64,000 nt of DNA from Ciona savignyi (GCA_000149265.1 CH003444.1:58095-122094); one strand, 5' to 3'; positions 37,459 through 50,196 are shown, numbered from the stretch's first letter. The notes: generated from the sequence alone by a model not told the origin. Numbers and translations: made by a program.

Positions 37459-39125
37459 TGAAATCGGAATATATATTTATCTAATCGTTTATAGAAAGTT
37501 GTGACTATAAATTCTGCTATTCGGAAAGTCAAAGATCATGCAGTGTGTCTTATGAGGTAGCAAAACTGATGTAAGTCTTGTTTGACTGGTTAGTGATCAG
37601 CATCGAAACTGTCCGCTAAGTACCCACCCAAAGACATATCCGACTAGACTAGATAGTGACAGGCGGTTGCGTTCCAGTCCGTTTTCGGCTAAATGCGGAG
37701 GCGGCTAATAGTTCTAACTATCTGACCTCTCGTATATTTAGTCGCGGCGAGGTTATCATGCGGACATTTAAAGTTGTTGAGTGGTAAGTAGGCAATAATA
37801 TATATTATACAAGTGGCTGTTAAAAGGTTGTTGGGTTTAAAGTTGTTGGGTAGTAAATTGGCAAAAAGACTTATATAACCAGTCTCTTTAGCAATAATAA
37901 TTTACGGTATTGATCAGTATAGGAGACTTTTAAAATCAGTTGACAAACTACTACCAACTAATATGTGTTCGTATATACCAGACACTGCGTCTAACTGCAA
38001 ATTGTAGGCTTGGGTGTGTTTTAGAAACTACTTAACGAAGTGATACAGCATCACGAGTTCCATATGACTAGAACGACGTAAAACTAAACAAAATATTGTA
38101 AATAAAATAAAAGCTATAGCGACAAAAACTCCAGTTTTGGTGAGTTTCTCAGCTTTGGGAAGGCTTGGGCTGAGTCTGCAATGTGATTATGTTCTGGCGC
38201 ACAGGTGTTTTTATCTTATAAGCTGGCTCATTAGTTTAAAACGATAAAAGTACAAATCAACTGTGCCTGGGATACAAAACCAAGTGTCACACGCACCTTT
38301 CTACGATATATAGACAGTTTCGCACACGATCGCGATCTACTGTCAAACGTTACTTATCGGACCCGCTAATAATGTGCAGCATAGGATTGCCAGACGTCAC
38401 ACTTACATTCCTACGCCCACTCATATAACTGTGTTACATGTATTCCATGCAATTTCATTGTCAAGTTCCGTCCAATTTAGACGTTTCCATAAGAAAGTAA
38501 ACGGTACAATATTACCGAAATCCAAGTAATTTAACCTCCCCGTAAAACCCTGTATACAAACCACCAAACCGTTTACTTTATTATTCTAATGCACAAAACT
38601 GACATATATTTAGATTTTATTGAATACAGCTGTTGTTAGGCAATGTACTAGTTTAATCTCGTGGGAAACGCAACTCAGCACTATATGTATGCAGCACATA
38701 CCACGGAGTATATCAGCGTTAACCAAAATATACTGGTACAGTTTTTATCTTATTAATTTGATTGTTTTATTTTGTGGCAAAAATGTCACAATAGAAGTGC
38801 AACTAGACTTAATTTTAAATTTAACTAAACTTGTTCTTCGTATTTTGTTTAATGCCGCCAGTCAACTGTTTACAATATTTGACAAAAATCGAAAGGAATG
38901 GCGGGTTTGAATAAAATTTAGTGAGAAAGGGTGTAAGACACGAATAAATAGACATTCTTGGCAAGTGAGAGCATTGTTGCGTTATTTTGTGCTATCCTTC
39001 AATACCCTGTGTTATCTAACTTATTCTAGGTATCATTATGGAAATATAAGATCCGTTAAAATAATCACCTGTGCTCGAAAGGAATGTCCCGGGTCCGCTG
39101 TGATTACATGACCTATTGTGGACTA

Positions 39126-39133
39126 TGACGTCA
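39126..39133. promoter_or_regulatory. CRE-type palindrome TGACGTCA
   Basis: Exact 8-bp CREB/ATF consensus in a GC-richer stretch of an otherwise gene-free region. A single match carries little weight. Confidence 0.3.
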
Positions 39134-40438
39134 TAATCTTCCAGGCTCACTCAACGTTCCGCGCAAAACCAACGAAGCGGAAAGGCCGACGACGCAGTCT
39201 TTTTTCTATTATGGCTGATGGCTGAGGGAGTAGGTGTGGTTATGTCCGGGTACCGGCACTGAAGGGAGACTGTACAATGATACTCGTGGGCGAAATATTT
39301 GCAGACCCGCAATCAGCAGAAAATAGTGATCAGTTTACAGTTTGGGTTTTATTATGAGTTGGTTTATTTGTTCGGAAAAAAAGAGTGAAAAGTCTTATTG
39401 ACCAGTTTTTTCTTCTGCGATTACAACACCTATATGCGGCATAGTGGAGAATGGGTTAAATTAGTCTTTCTATTGTAAAATGATAAAGTTGGTTAAATCA
39501 GTTCAAACAAAAACGCGGGCGCGGGCTGGGTATTTAAAGGATCACAAATATACTTAGGCGCAGGATAACAATAGCAAAGGGATGGCAAACTGGGCGAAGT
39601 TTCTCAACAAGCACAGAGAAATTCCAAGGTATATGATACGCACTGCGCAATTGCGTAGGCGAATATAAGCTCGACTCCATAAAAATAATTCTGGCTTTAT
39701 GCTGCAGAGGAATGTTTCGCCCATCGCCTCGGGCTAGATAACAGTCTGCTTTGCACTACAAGTATTGAAACAATGCATTTGTGCCGGGAGTTAGGAGAAA
39801 GATTTCGAAAACCTTATCGGCTTAATACAGGTTCCTATCGCAGAGATTGGTCAGTCGTGTAAACAGGTCGTTTTTTTGTCGTGCAAGGTGCGGTTTAACC
39901 TCAATAAGACGGCGTGCAAGCTGACTGTCAAATAAAACTGGTAAATGAATTTGCGTAGCACATTATGCAGGAATCCTCGTGAGAAGGTAATATTTGCCGA
40001 AAGCTTAATTGAAACTGAAGCAATTCTGTTTATATTAAAACAAGATTAACAATCTTAAACTAATAATTATATTCCGACAAGAACTATAAAGTTTTTTTTT
40101 TGAGGTACTTACGTTTGAATACTACGCGCATGCCGACATGCGTAGCCTAAAATGTGATTTTATCGTATCATTTTACGCAAACCAGAAGTTTTCTCAACAG
40201 CTGCTAATTCATGTGGTCTCGAAAAGAATGGTGTGATTTGTCCAATGCATTCGCAATGTTGGTTTAGCGACTTTGAAACAATGCCTTCATGATTAAAATA
40301 ACCATTGTGATTAAAAAAAATTCAATTGTTTTTTTTTGTAAAAATCCGCTTTATGGTTAAGTCGAAAATTTTGTCAAATTTGGAATAAGCCAATGCAATA
40401 TCCGCGATAATGCACTTTATACGTGTACAAAGTGTAGA

Positions 40439-40472
40439 TATATATTATAATATATATATATATATATATATA
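40439..40472. repeat. (AT)n microsatellite
   Basis: About 30 bp of nearly uninterrupted TA dinucleotides. Confidence 0.9.
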
Positions 40473-41734
40473 CACGGGCTAACATTAAGGTATATCGTCG
40501 TTTTGGACTGACTAAGTTAAGTTCTGTATCAGCGCTTTTGTAAAGATGTGTAATACTTAAGTGAACTCAAGCGCGCAATAAGATATATTTAAAAGTACAA
40601 GTTATTTTATTACGCACGCCGTGGCCCTGGTTACGCTATCACAAGAATGTTTGAATCTGTAAAAGAAAGAAAGATTCGGGAAAGTAAAATCGTGTAAATA
40701 AAAAGAAGACGCTTTCTGCACACGTACTATCTCTTTTGATGCGAGAGAATGGTACTATTTCATCGCTATGCATATGTAAGCTAAATCGGATGTTTACATT
40801 TTAGTTTGTATTTCCACAAATCATAATTATTTTCCTTTTTAGTTTTTTGCGGAGGAAATAAATGAATGTCTCATACATTAGTGTACCTGTTGATTGGTTA
40901 CATATTACCGTTTGACAATTCAGTTAGGATTTCCGCACCATCGAGTATAATTAACAATAACATTACGTCTCTATTAAAAACATATTACGCAACCGACGTA
41001 TAATTGGGCCATGATATAAACTAGCACTTTATGAACTCCTAATTTTCGAGTCTTTTATACACGCAATATACCCAGCCTTGACTAAATATTTGTTCCTCGG
41101 AGTTGCTTTGCGACCAATCCGGGTTCTTTTGCTGGTTTAAACTCTCTCACTGGTATGTGAGCCGTGTTCCAAATATAACCGTTGATAGAATCCTGTGAAA
41201 ATGAAATGTCGGCCTACTGCAAATATTTGCGGACGAACCTTTTGGTTAGATTTGCTCGACAGCAATACATCAGTTTATGCTTGCTCTTGGCACGAAAACT
41301 TCTTCTATAAAGTGCAAAAGTTATTGCGTCATCGCATTAAGACGTGTTTACATCCGCTTACAGTCAATTAATCGCGCAGTTCTAAAATGAGTCAACCATT
41401 GGATTTTAGAATATCCGTTATCCGTCCGACCATAACTTTGGTAGTTTAATTGTATGGTCGGCTGGTTTGATGCATCATGTGTGTGGGTGTAATTTTTGGG
41501 TCCGCCGCGCTTACTTGCATGAAGTTTTTTTTGCTATACGCCGTGCACTATTGTCATATTGAACTGTGAGCCGCGGAAACTGGTTTAATTGATCATTTCC
41601 TATCGGGACTGAATCACTTGTGAACTGCCCGCGGATGGAGTGACAGAGCCAGCGAACAGAGTGTCCTAGTGACAGGCAATCTTTCAGACAGGTGGCAGTT
41701 ACAGAATACCAATCTCAATTACCGAGACTTTAAG

Positions 41735-41889
41735 CAGCAATAAAAGGATAAAAAAGAAAAAAACAGACAACCTTAACCCCTCATTCCCTTCTTAACCCAA
41801 ATACTTAATCCTTAACCCCATATCAATCAACCTAACCCTCGTTTTAATCGACAAGTTTCACTACCCCTTTTAGTTTTGTCAAATTGCTG
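41735..41889. mobile_element. Degenerate MITE-like element
   Basis: CAGCAAT/ATTGCTG termini, AAAAGGA and CCCCTTTTAG subterminal inverted parts and a CTTAACCC-rich centre resemble the GGG...CCC family. No target duplication found. Confidence 0.4.
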
Positions 41890-42180
41890 ATAATATCGTT
41901 TCTATTTAAGTCAATGACTAATCAGTACGCAATGCCGCACCCACGTACTTTCGCTGTTATACGATGGCACGTTTAGAGTAACACAGTTGTAAGCTGTCGT
42001 ACAATAGGGACTAATTTATTGTAACTCTCATCTGTTTAGGAGGGAAGTTGAATCTATCTGAATCAGCACAGCAATAATGGAGCAATAAAGAGAAGGTTAT
42101 AACTTTTGATTTTCTAACAATATGTTTCTTTTTAGATAGTTACATAGTCTTGTAAGTAAAAAAAAACACGAACATATAAA

Positions 42181-44440
42181 ATGGTGTGGAAGCAATCTCT
42201 TCTCGGGTGCTTTGGCAATGTGGGACTCTGTGTAATCGCATGCTGTGCCTGCCCCCTTGCAATTGGCAAGAACGCCGAAGCAGTCGGTGAGGCGAATTCA
42301 GTTCTATGGGTAATTGCGGTTGAATTCTCACCATGTATCGCCGGTGCTTTGCTCCGTGGAATGATCCGGAAAAAGAAGGTATGTATACCAGTGTGTCGGG
42401 TAACTTAAACCAAGTAATTGTGGATATTAAGGCAGATTTTGTCCATCATTTTTGTTTTGTTATGATACATGTTTGTCTGTACTATACAAAGGAAGGGATG
42501 ACGCGACTTACACTTTCTCGTCCATGGACGGCCATAAATTTCAAAAAAGTTTGGAGGAAGTACCTCGTGTTTACGTCATTTATAACTTTGCCTACCGTAT
42601 ACGGTACTCAAATGCAGCATCGTCGGGATTACAGCATCATCTGCTGTATGACTCGACATCCGCGCATTTCTCAAACAACAATGGACAGGTACCGTAGGAT
42701 CAGCTAAACCCGTTTAAATTCCTCCAAAAACATCTAACTTCAATATTAAAAAGTACAATACAAAAATAAAAAAAGTAATTCAAGTAATACAAAATAATCC
42801 CTTAACTACTATACAACGCAACATCGTACAGTAGTACCATATGGTTCTTTAAGGTATCCGGTGCGTTTCGCGTAAAACACGGCCGATAGGGATGTAAAAC
42901 AATAGTTCTGCTGTACAGATAGTCAGCGTATACCACCGTGAGAAACCATTCTGCAGAACCGAAAACTTGTAATCAAAGTCCGTGATTACAGCCTTTATTC
43001 ACCGGCAAAGGGTTTACGTGGGTGCGCTTATCTTAAATAGCAATGTCTACAACATAATTAAAACAGTAGTGTTTATAATCAAAACACCTAATGATTATAA
43101 ATGAAAAACAAACAGGTTCTAAATTTCAAGCAATGACACACTTCCCTTTGTTATTGCTTAATATGTTTTATTAAATGGCGTTACCTGTCTCGCTTATATA
43201 ATATATAACATTAATCAACGTGTGGAATGGTAAATTGGGTGGTTAACTTTACAAACAAGAAACAAATAATATTAAAAAAGCAAGAATTCATTATTTAGTA
43301 AAGGATCAAAAGATCAATTATTATCTTTTTACAATAAACATTTAATGTGGCCAAATCCATTATTTGTACAGAGATAAGAATATAAATCTAAACAAGGCAT
43401 ACTTTGAAATGAAAGCGACCAGCGTAGTATAAACTACCACAACAGGTTAAACACTCGCCGTTGTTGTGTACTAATAGATATCTACTTATCTTTCGGCGAT
43501 AATCAAAAGCAATATTGACAATGATTCTACTACTGCCACACATTAATCTTTTCCGACGGATACATACGTATGTGACTCTATATGTGTATTTTTAGTATGG
43601 CAGTGATATTCCAAGTAAGTCGTTGTAGTGTTAATATTTTTCACCCTTACGGTTCACTTTAAAGGTTGGGATTATAATTGGGAGGTATCTAATTTCACAC
43701 ATTTCCATCATAAAAACAAAGCAATTTGAGACATCAATCGATTGTTATACTTTCAAACCAGCGCGATTAAATTACCTTCAAGGGCGGATTTAAAATGAAA
43801 CTAGAATGGCTAGAGTAAGATTGTTTAAAGCGGCTGCCAAAGCTATTTTTCTTTATAAAAACATTTGTATTTAAGGAGGTGTGTTTGACACAACTTCTTG
43901 TGTCCAAATATACTCATGACAAGCACTTGATAAATAATCCAAAACGTTGCCGGAACGTGGGAAGTTTTGAATCGTTTTAAACAGTTTCAGTAAATTTTCG
44001 CGTATTTTCCTTGTTGCTGTTTCTTGCAAGCATCTTTCTGTGTTGGTATTTAACAGGGAAATATCCAATAACAAGCGTGCTGTAATAACTGCTAGAATCC
44101 GACACCGGTCACAAAACTACAACACTGTAGTTCGGACTTTTTACTAAACCCCGTTTTTATACATTTCCACCGAGTTTGTTATTTTCACATTTATCGTCAT
44201 TGCGGGCATAGCTGTGTGTGTTATTGCGCTATGAGCGTATCAGCGCAAGTATGAGCGCACTTAATAAATTGGCCTTTTTGTTATTTACAGGGCATCGAAG
44301 GCTCTTTTTGGATGGACGCCCTGCTGTGGTGCTGTATCCCTTGCCTTGCAATTGTACAGGAAACGGCCGAAACTGGTAGTTTAGAATATCTCCAGCAGCC
44401 AGAAATGGAAGCCATCCAGCGTGAAGTAACCAACACATAA
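42181..44440 (+). CDS. PLAC8-family cysteine-rich protein
   Basis: Two exons, 42181-42378 and 44291-44440 (phase 0), give 115 aa, the usual size for the PLAC8/cornifelin/ponzr family. The order of features is that of the family: WKQSLLGCFGN opening; Cys-rich hydrophobic CVIACCACPLAIGKNAE; a middle segment with a single Cys; R-basic KKK followed by GIEGSFWMDALLWCCIPCL and a Gln-Glu pair. The two CP/PC-rich hydrophobic patches are the parts often modelled as membrane-associated. Functions in the family vary (metal tolerance, organ size, immune and placental roles), so none is assigned. Start chosen as the first ATG of the open frame, after an in-frame-free A-rich leader. The 1.9-kb intron holds an unexplained open frame. 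Confidence 0.85.
42379..44290 (+). other. Intron of the PLAC8-family gene
   Basis: AT-rich except for about 42488-42697. There, two overlapping frames are open for about 70 codons and one ends at CAG/gtaccg. No known domain was recognised in either. Confidence 0.5.
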
Positions 44441-47299
44441 AGAGGGACGAATTAAAGGCAACTGCACCTACTAGTAGCTTTCTATATAACAAGTCTTTTC
44501 CGCAACCGGACATAAAAGATAAAACACCCCGTAAAAATCTTTGGTACTAACTTTTAATTTTAATATACGTTTTCTTAGAATTCTTCCACTACCAAGCGTG
44601 CCTTTATTAATATGTCATTTAAAATGCAACACTAATCGTTGCATTTCGCTTTAATAACATATTCTATATTTTTAGCCTGATTTTAACTGTTACATATTGC
44701 ATCTCGGTTGTGTACATGGTTGCGGATGAAGTGTGTATTGCGGTTGTAATGCAAGTTTTGTCTATAACGGTTGTAAACACTTTTAAAATTTAAAACAGAT
44801 TTGAAGCAATATATATATCCAGTAAACTGTATAGCCTACGTGCATCAGACGTAAATCACCAATTTCGTGGAAAATAAACTGCGTAATCGTACCTGGAAAC
44901 TTTTTTATCTTATAAACAATTGCATTTTGTATTGTTAAGTTGCATCTGAAGATTACTCTTTGAATCATTGCAATTCTGAATGAAAAGAGTTAAAATCATT
45001 GTAAAATACTGTTAGTCGGTAACATTCATTTTTCCGTAAGTACGCCATAGGAAGTCCGTAAAGATCATTTAAAACGGTCCGTGATCCATATTATTTCCGC
45101 ATTCCAACTATGAGACGAACAAAAGTTGTGTGTCATTGCCCATGACGGTATATGGAGTATATACATTACGTATATTTATACATATCATGCAGCGAATGCA
45201 ACCCATCATATGGTTTACGTATTAGGAACCGAGCTTCTTCACAACAATAGGTTTTCTTGAAACTGTTACGTGGACAAATCAACAGGAAACGACATATTGC
45301 TGTAAGTAAGGTGGCCAAGTTGTGTAGTGGGAAGTGACAGACCAGCACTTTCCCATCACAATTGAAACACGACCATTTTAAACGTTATTAGCATTCGTTT
45401 GAATATTGAAAGTGTAATTGTCGGTTATTTACCAATGTAAGGTAGCGATAAAGAATGGTCTAAGGTTTAAAATCGGTACTGTTGAATGTTGGAAGTTTTA
45501 TGTTTCTTACAATTTCTATCATTAACAACTGATTGCAATTTGCCCCTTATTCTATCGGTGGTAATGACTTGGGGCAGTCGGATAAGCATCTCGTCATTAA
45601 AAACCTTCTCAAATCATGTAACAAAATCCCAAATGATCTAACACTATATGATTAACCGTTTTATTTAAATCGGGACAATCTGTATAAATTATGTTAAAAT
45701 ATGGTTGGTGGGTTTGCCAATACAAAGTAATAGAAAAGCAAAATAAGCAAAAAAACTAAACTTGACTGCTTTGCACATGAGAACTTGACAAAATAGAAAG
45801 CAAGAAATCAAATGTTAAAAATATAAGGGGTTACTATATTTAGTGCAAACTTTAAACGCAGTATAGTTAATGCAAAAACTTCTTTCTTGCGTTAAAGAAC
45901 TACTGGACCTGACTGATCGTAATTTTATTTTAATACCTTCGCATCAATTTATATTGTTGTAGTTGTTGGCCGTCCGAGTCTGCTCAGAGTAGAGTGTTTG
46001 TTGCATTGCAGTCAATTTAAATGGCCCTTTGTAAGGCATTAAAACAAAGGCAATTGACCAATATTACGATCTGGTGGCCAATTGGTTTAGTTGTCATATG
46101 ACACCTCGAGCACTTACACACCTAAAATCTTGCGATATTTGTAAAAATAACTTCGTGTAAAAATCGAGATATTAATGAACAACCATGTACAAAAACAAAT
46201 CCAAATCTTGCTTATTATAAAAGTTTGGGTAAGAACCGTTTGCTCTTTTCAGTACAAGCTCAAACTACATTTTTAAATCTTCCGACAAATGGCTGTCATG
46301 AATTATGTGAATGCTCGTATACCTGTATAATCTTTCCTTGTAAATTCGTTAAAACGTTCATTTTTAGATCCATTTTAGAGTAAGAATATGAAACGTGTGT
46401 TAATTTGTATCTAGTGATGAAAAAGTTCCATTAATGAGTATGTGGCCACAAAACCGTTTCCGTGTTGCTATCCGTTTCATTTGGCCTGCGATATACCACG
46501 ACAGTGCGATGACCCAGTCTATATTATGCCTGTATTTTGTCGAATTACCCGTTTGGCCGCTCTGAAATATGATACTTTAATCGTATTCGAAAATAAAACG
46601 CAGCGGAACAGTGTTTACCGTTGGTGAATCTTCTGTTGCGTTAACATCCATCGCTTCTGATGGACAGTTTGAAAAAGCAACTAATGGATAAGAGTAAACA
46701 AGCTGTTTTCGGATTTGAGAAATGATCCACGTAGAAGGAGAGACCCTCGTAACTCTTGAAACCATACAGCATACAAGATTATAAATATTATCGTTATATA
46801 TATTTTATAGTGTTGACAACGATAAAACATGTTTTTCCGTTTAATTATCTAGCCACGCAACACTACACCGGCCAAAACATAAAATGAGCCAACCTACAGT
46901 ACGATTGCTTCCGACTTCCGGAAACCTTAAAAGGTCTTACCGGTAGGCTACATATAGAGGAATATTAATTATGCGCTAGTTTACTAATCATCGCATCCAT
47001 TATAGTCAACATATCCCGCCCAAAAAATTAAAAAACTGTTAATGTACAATTAATTATAAACAATATAATAATAAAAACCTATTACAAATATGTTAAGGGA
47101 AATAATGCCCGGCCTTATATATAATTGAGATTAGTGTAATCTGTCTTGTTGTCCAGATATTATTATAAGTAAAGGTGGAAAAATGCACATGATCATGTAA
47201 AAGTGCAATGTAATGCAGTAGTAATGGTATTAGAAATTATTTATATATTAGTACTCTATGATGGTGGTATTATGTTAAAAAGGGGAATTTGCTCATATG

Positions 47300-47505
47300 A
47301 AAGGTTGTGTCCGGCGGCATTGCAGTGCATGTGTTGTGTATGATTCACACGTTCCTTTGATTCGGTAGGCTATAGCCCATAAAGTTACTGGGTTACGCAA
47401 TGGTTGTTAAGTACCTTGCCCAGGGACATAATCAACTAGCTAGCAACCAGTTACTAACTTACAATCCTTCGGCTGGTCCGCGACGCAATAAGCCACAAAG
47501 CTTTT
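47300..47505 (-). repeat. SINE family A, reverse
   Basis: GCATTGCAGTGCATGTGTTG, GGTAGGCTATAGCCCATAAA, TTAAGTACCTTGCCC, CTAGCTAGCAACCAG and a CTTCGGCTG head remnant. Confidence 0.7.
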
Positions 47506-47539
47506 TAGGTCGGGGGGAATATTGCCATTTAGTTGTTAT

Positions 47540-47590
47540 TACCCGCGTTAACGCAATCACGGGACAAAACATGAATATCCTCATAGCGTC
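47540..47590 (+). repeat. SINE family A tail fragment
   Basis: CGCGTTAACGCAATCACGGG followed by ACAAAACATGAATATCC matches the 3' end of the family. Confidence 0.6.
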
Positions 47591-48440
47591 GATTACTTGG
47601 CTATAAACATATAGTGTTTATTCTAAGAATGCCCGTAATTTACACAACTAGTCTTTCTACTAAACTATACCCACCTGTAAAGAAATATGACCTTAAATAT
47701 GACCTTCTTTTTATCTACATTATAATTGTGAAAAACAAGACGAAGAAAACTTTGTTATACAATTTAAAAAACAGTTCTTCAATGTAGGCCTATAGGATTT
47801 CAAATTATATTGTTCCGTAGTACCAAATTTTCCTTAGTTGAAAGGATAATTAAAGGTTCATATAGTGAAAAGGAGTCTCCACGTTTTTGTAAGATTCTAC
47901 GATTGTTTGCGAATCGCAGGATTGCGAATCTAACTTGTCGCCAGCTGTACTACTACTAACATCGGTCCGTTGAACGTTATAAAAAAAACGATTTATGTTT
48001 ATGACTTAGGCCTAAGCAATAATTCTGTTAAAAGCTTTATACATTTTTATTGCTTTATGATTTTATTACTGATTGTAGTCGCAGATAATACAAAAACTTT
48101 TACCACCTTTTTAATTAGGCCCATGGGGTATAAAAATGGATTGCAAACTAAGTTTTTAGTTCTTGTTAAGAGATTGACGACGGCTTTGTCTACGCATTGT
48201 CGGCAAAAAGGATTTCTCTAAGAAAAAAAAATATTACGAACCATTGCTCTATAGAAGCCTTTTTCGCGTTGAAAAAATGGTCTGGAAACTGTTTATTTAC
48301 CAGGATGGTGGTAAAAACTACTTCCGCATTCCAACCACGTTCAACACTGATAAACATATCATTTCTAAAACAGTTGATATATCTAGTTCTGCATGTCCAG
48401 GATGGTATGTATACTGATGCCGCGAAAATAAACAAATTTG

Positions 48441-48744
48441 TCCAACCGGTTAGTCTAGCGGTTAAGTGCGTCGCCTTTCAACCGAAAGGATGCAGGTGCG
48501 AAACCGGTCGTTAGCAAGTCGGTTGTGTCCTTGGGCAAGGCACTTGACGGACATTGCCTAAACCCAGCGGATCAATGGGTTCTACCAAATTGAAGGAACG
48601 TGTCTATCATGTACAACACACTGCAATAGCTCCGGTAACCCGACGATGGGCGCGAGGTGATCTAACGATTGCCCGTGTGTTAACCCCCTTGGTTTTCCCA
48701 TTCACGGGGATAAAGATGAATATTCTATCTCTATCTATTCTATC
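48441..48744 (+). repeat. SINE family A, full-length reference copy
   Basis: The most complete copy. tRNA-like head with A box TAGTCTAGCGG (48451-48461) and B-box-like GGTGCGAAACC (48495-48505). The body has TCGGTTGTGTCCTTGGGC, AACCCAGCGGATCAATGGG, CACTGCAATAGCTCCGGTAA and CATTCACGGGGATAAAGATG. The tail is repeats of TATTCTATC/TATCC. Internal Pol III promoter elements and a short repeated tail define a tRNA-derived SINE. Confidence 0.9.
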
Positions 48745-48901
48745 CATACATAGTACTGTGAACCGGTACATTCCAAAGTTTTAATTTTTTATTTTTTTCT
48801 AGAAATCCACACTTGTCTCGTAAATTGCCTTGTCGTGTCAAACGAATACCGTTGTAGCATCAAAATAGCGAACCAAAAATAAGTTAAGTCCGAAAACACG
48901 T

Positions 48902-49065
48902 GTCCGGCCCGTTGGTCTAACGGTTAAGTGCGTCTCCTTACAATCGAAAAGTTGCAGGTGCGAAACTGGTCGCTAGCTAGTCGGTTGTGTCCTTGGGCAA
49001 GGCACTTTACGGACATTGCCTGAACCCAGCGGATTAATGGGTTCTATCCTCCTATCCTATCCTAA
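48902..49065 (+). repeat. SINE family A, internally deleted
   Basis: Has the tRNA-like head (GGTCTAACGGTTAAGTGCG), then jumps from ATTAATGGGTTCTA straight to the tail TCCTCCTATCCTATCC, so the middle 130 bp or so is missing. Confidence 0.85.
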
Positions 49066-49149
49066 CACATTGCTACTTTCGCAACCGTTTGAAACCAACA
49101 CCAAAAAATCGAAATGGTATTTCTATTAAAATTAAATGAATAGACCGAC

Positions 49150-49285
49150 ACAGGGGAAATTATAAGAAGGTGAAGAGGGAGGGAGAAAAACAACCCAATA
49201 AAAAAGTGTTTCATCTATAGTTGGCGTTAGGTAGTTAAGGGTGGGGATTAGAGTTGGGGGCAGGATTAATTTCTATTTTATCGGT
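49150..49285. mobile_element. Partial GGG...CCC element
   Basis: GGGGAAATTATAAGAAGG, AGAGGGAGGG and a GGCGTTAGG...GGGATTAGAG body look like the left half of the family; the right end is not found. Confidence 0.4.
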
Positions 49286-49425
49286 ATTCTTTGGCGCCCT
49301 TCGATTACTCCAACCATTTTTAGATTGGTTTGGTATTTGGTTGTAACTGTGTGGTCTGTACATGCTATCTTATCGTTTTGTTTCTTTTTTGCAATAAAAT
49401 GATAATATAATCAACATTTTTATCC

Positions 49426-50051
49426 TGCCGTTAGGGGGAAAACTAAAAGGAGGGAAAGCGGGCGGGAGGGAAGGAAATTGCACACTAAAATGAATATTAG
49501 GGCATTATAGTTAGTTTAAAACATGGGGTTGGAGTTAGGGTTAGTTCTGGGGTTTAGATTAATGTTTGGGCAAGAGTTAAAATTAATTTCCATAGTTTTG
49601 ATTAGCAGTTTCCCTCCTTTCCGCTTTCCCGCTTTCCCTCCCTTTAGCGTTGCCCAGTATGGAAAGTACAGCAGCTGCACACTCGAGTTTTTTCCCCTGC
49701 GTCCTTGCACACTTGGGTAATTTCACACATGCTGGTGAGCTGGCAGTATAAGCATCGTATAATTTCCAACAAACCTGTAAACCTACCTCTGGACCTCGGG
49801 TAATTTACTGTCAGTACGTTTTTTGTTACGTAGATAGATATGTTAGTTGATGGACATGATAGATTTAGGATAGAATAATATGTTTGTTTAAGATTTTTAC
49901 AAAATAGTTATAAAAAGGAGATTGTGTGCACATTTGAAGTGTGCACTCTTGGACGTTTGCACACTGCACATGTAAATATTTGGTGCGTGCCCACTCGCGA
50001 TCTTGGCGAAAAGTGACGTACTTTCCATACGGGAGCGTTGCCCTGCCGTTA
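49426..50051. mobile_element. Composite GGG...CCC DNA transposon with 8-bp target duplication
   Basis: Element 49434-50043 (610 bp) is flanked by identical TGCCGTTA at 49426-49433 and 50044-50051. It starts GGGGGAAAACTAAAAGGAGGG-like sequence and ends GGGAGCGTTGCCC. An internal copy of the right end (TTTAGCGTTGCCC at about 49639-49651) and an inverted TATGGAAAGTAC/GTACTTTCCATA pair suggest a composite of two related elements. No transposase. It ends about 150 bp before the PSME3IP1 ATG. Confidence 0.75.
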
Positions 50052-50196
50052 GCATTGTTGGTTTTTGTTGAATAACCGGTACCCCTTGTATGTGATACCA
50101 AACATATGGTCAAAAATACCCCTTGCATTCATTAACTTATGTGTGCTACTACATATACCTTGTACTCCAGGTCGCAAGGTACATGGGTTAGGATAG

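Larger units (their letters stand above)
34093..42180. other. About 8 kb intergenic region upstream of the PLAC8-family gene
   Basis: No gene recognised on either strand. Contents seen: a reverse tRNA-like repeat (34572), a reverse SINE (37209), a SINE head fragment (about 37612-37690), a two-copy direct repeat TTTAAAGTTGTTG (37768-37862), a full CRE-type palindrome TGACGTCA (39126-39133) in a GC-richer patch, an (AT)n run (40439-40472) and a degenerate MITE-like element (41735). One short open frame (36995-37194, ending at a GAG/gtaact donor-like site) has no recognised homology. Confidence 0.6.
44441..50196. other. Repeat-rich intergenic region
   Basis: No gene recognised. 44441-47299 shows nothing beyond AT-rich unique-looking DNA. 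47300-50043 carries SINE copies, a partial and a composite GGG...CCC element. 50044-50196 is the probable promoter/leader of PSME3IP1, including a pyrimidine-rich stretch ending ccttgtactccag (50157-50169) that could be a 5' UTR or spliced-leader acceptor. Confidence 0.6.

Noticed and set aside
48441..48520. Possible tRNA genes at SINE heads and at 25581, 26524 and 34572
   Set aside because: A and B boxes are present but the acceptor, D and anticodon arms do not pair well, and the sequences recur as dispersed repeats.
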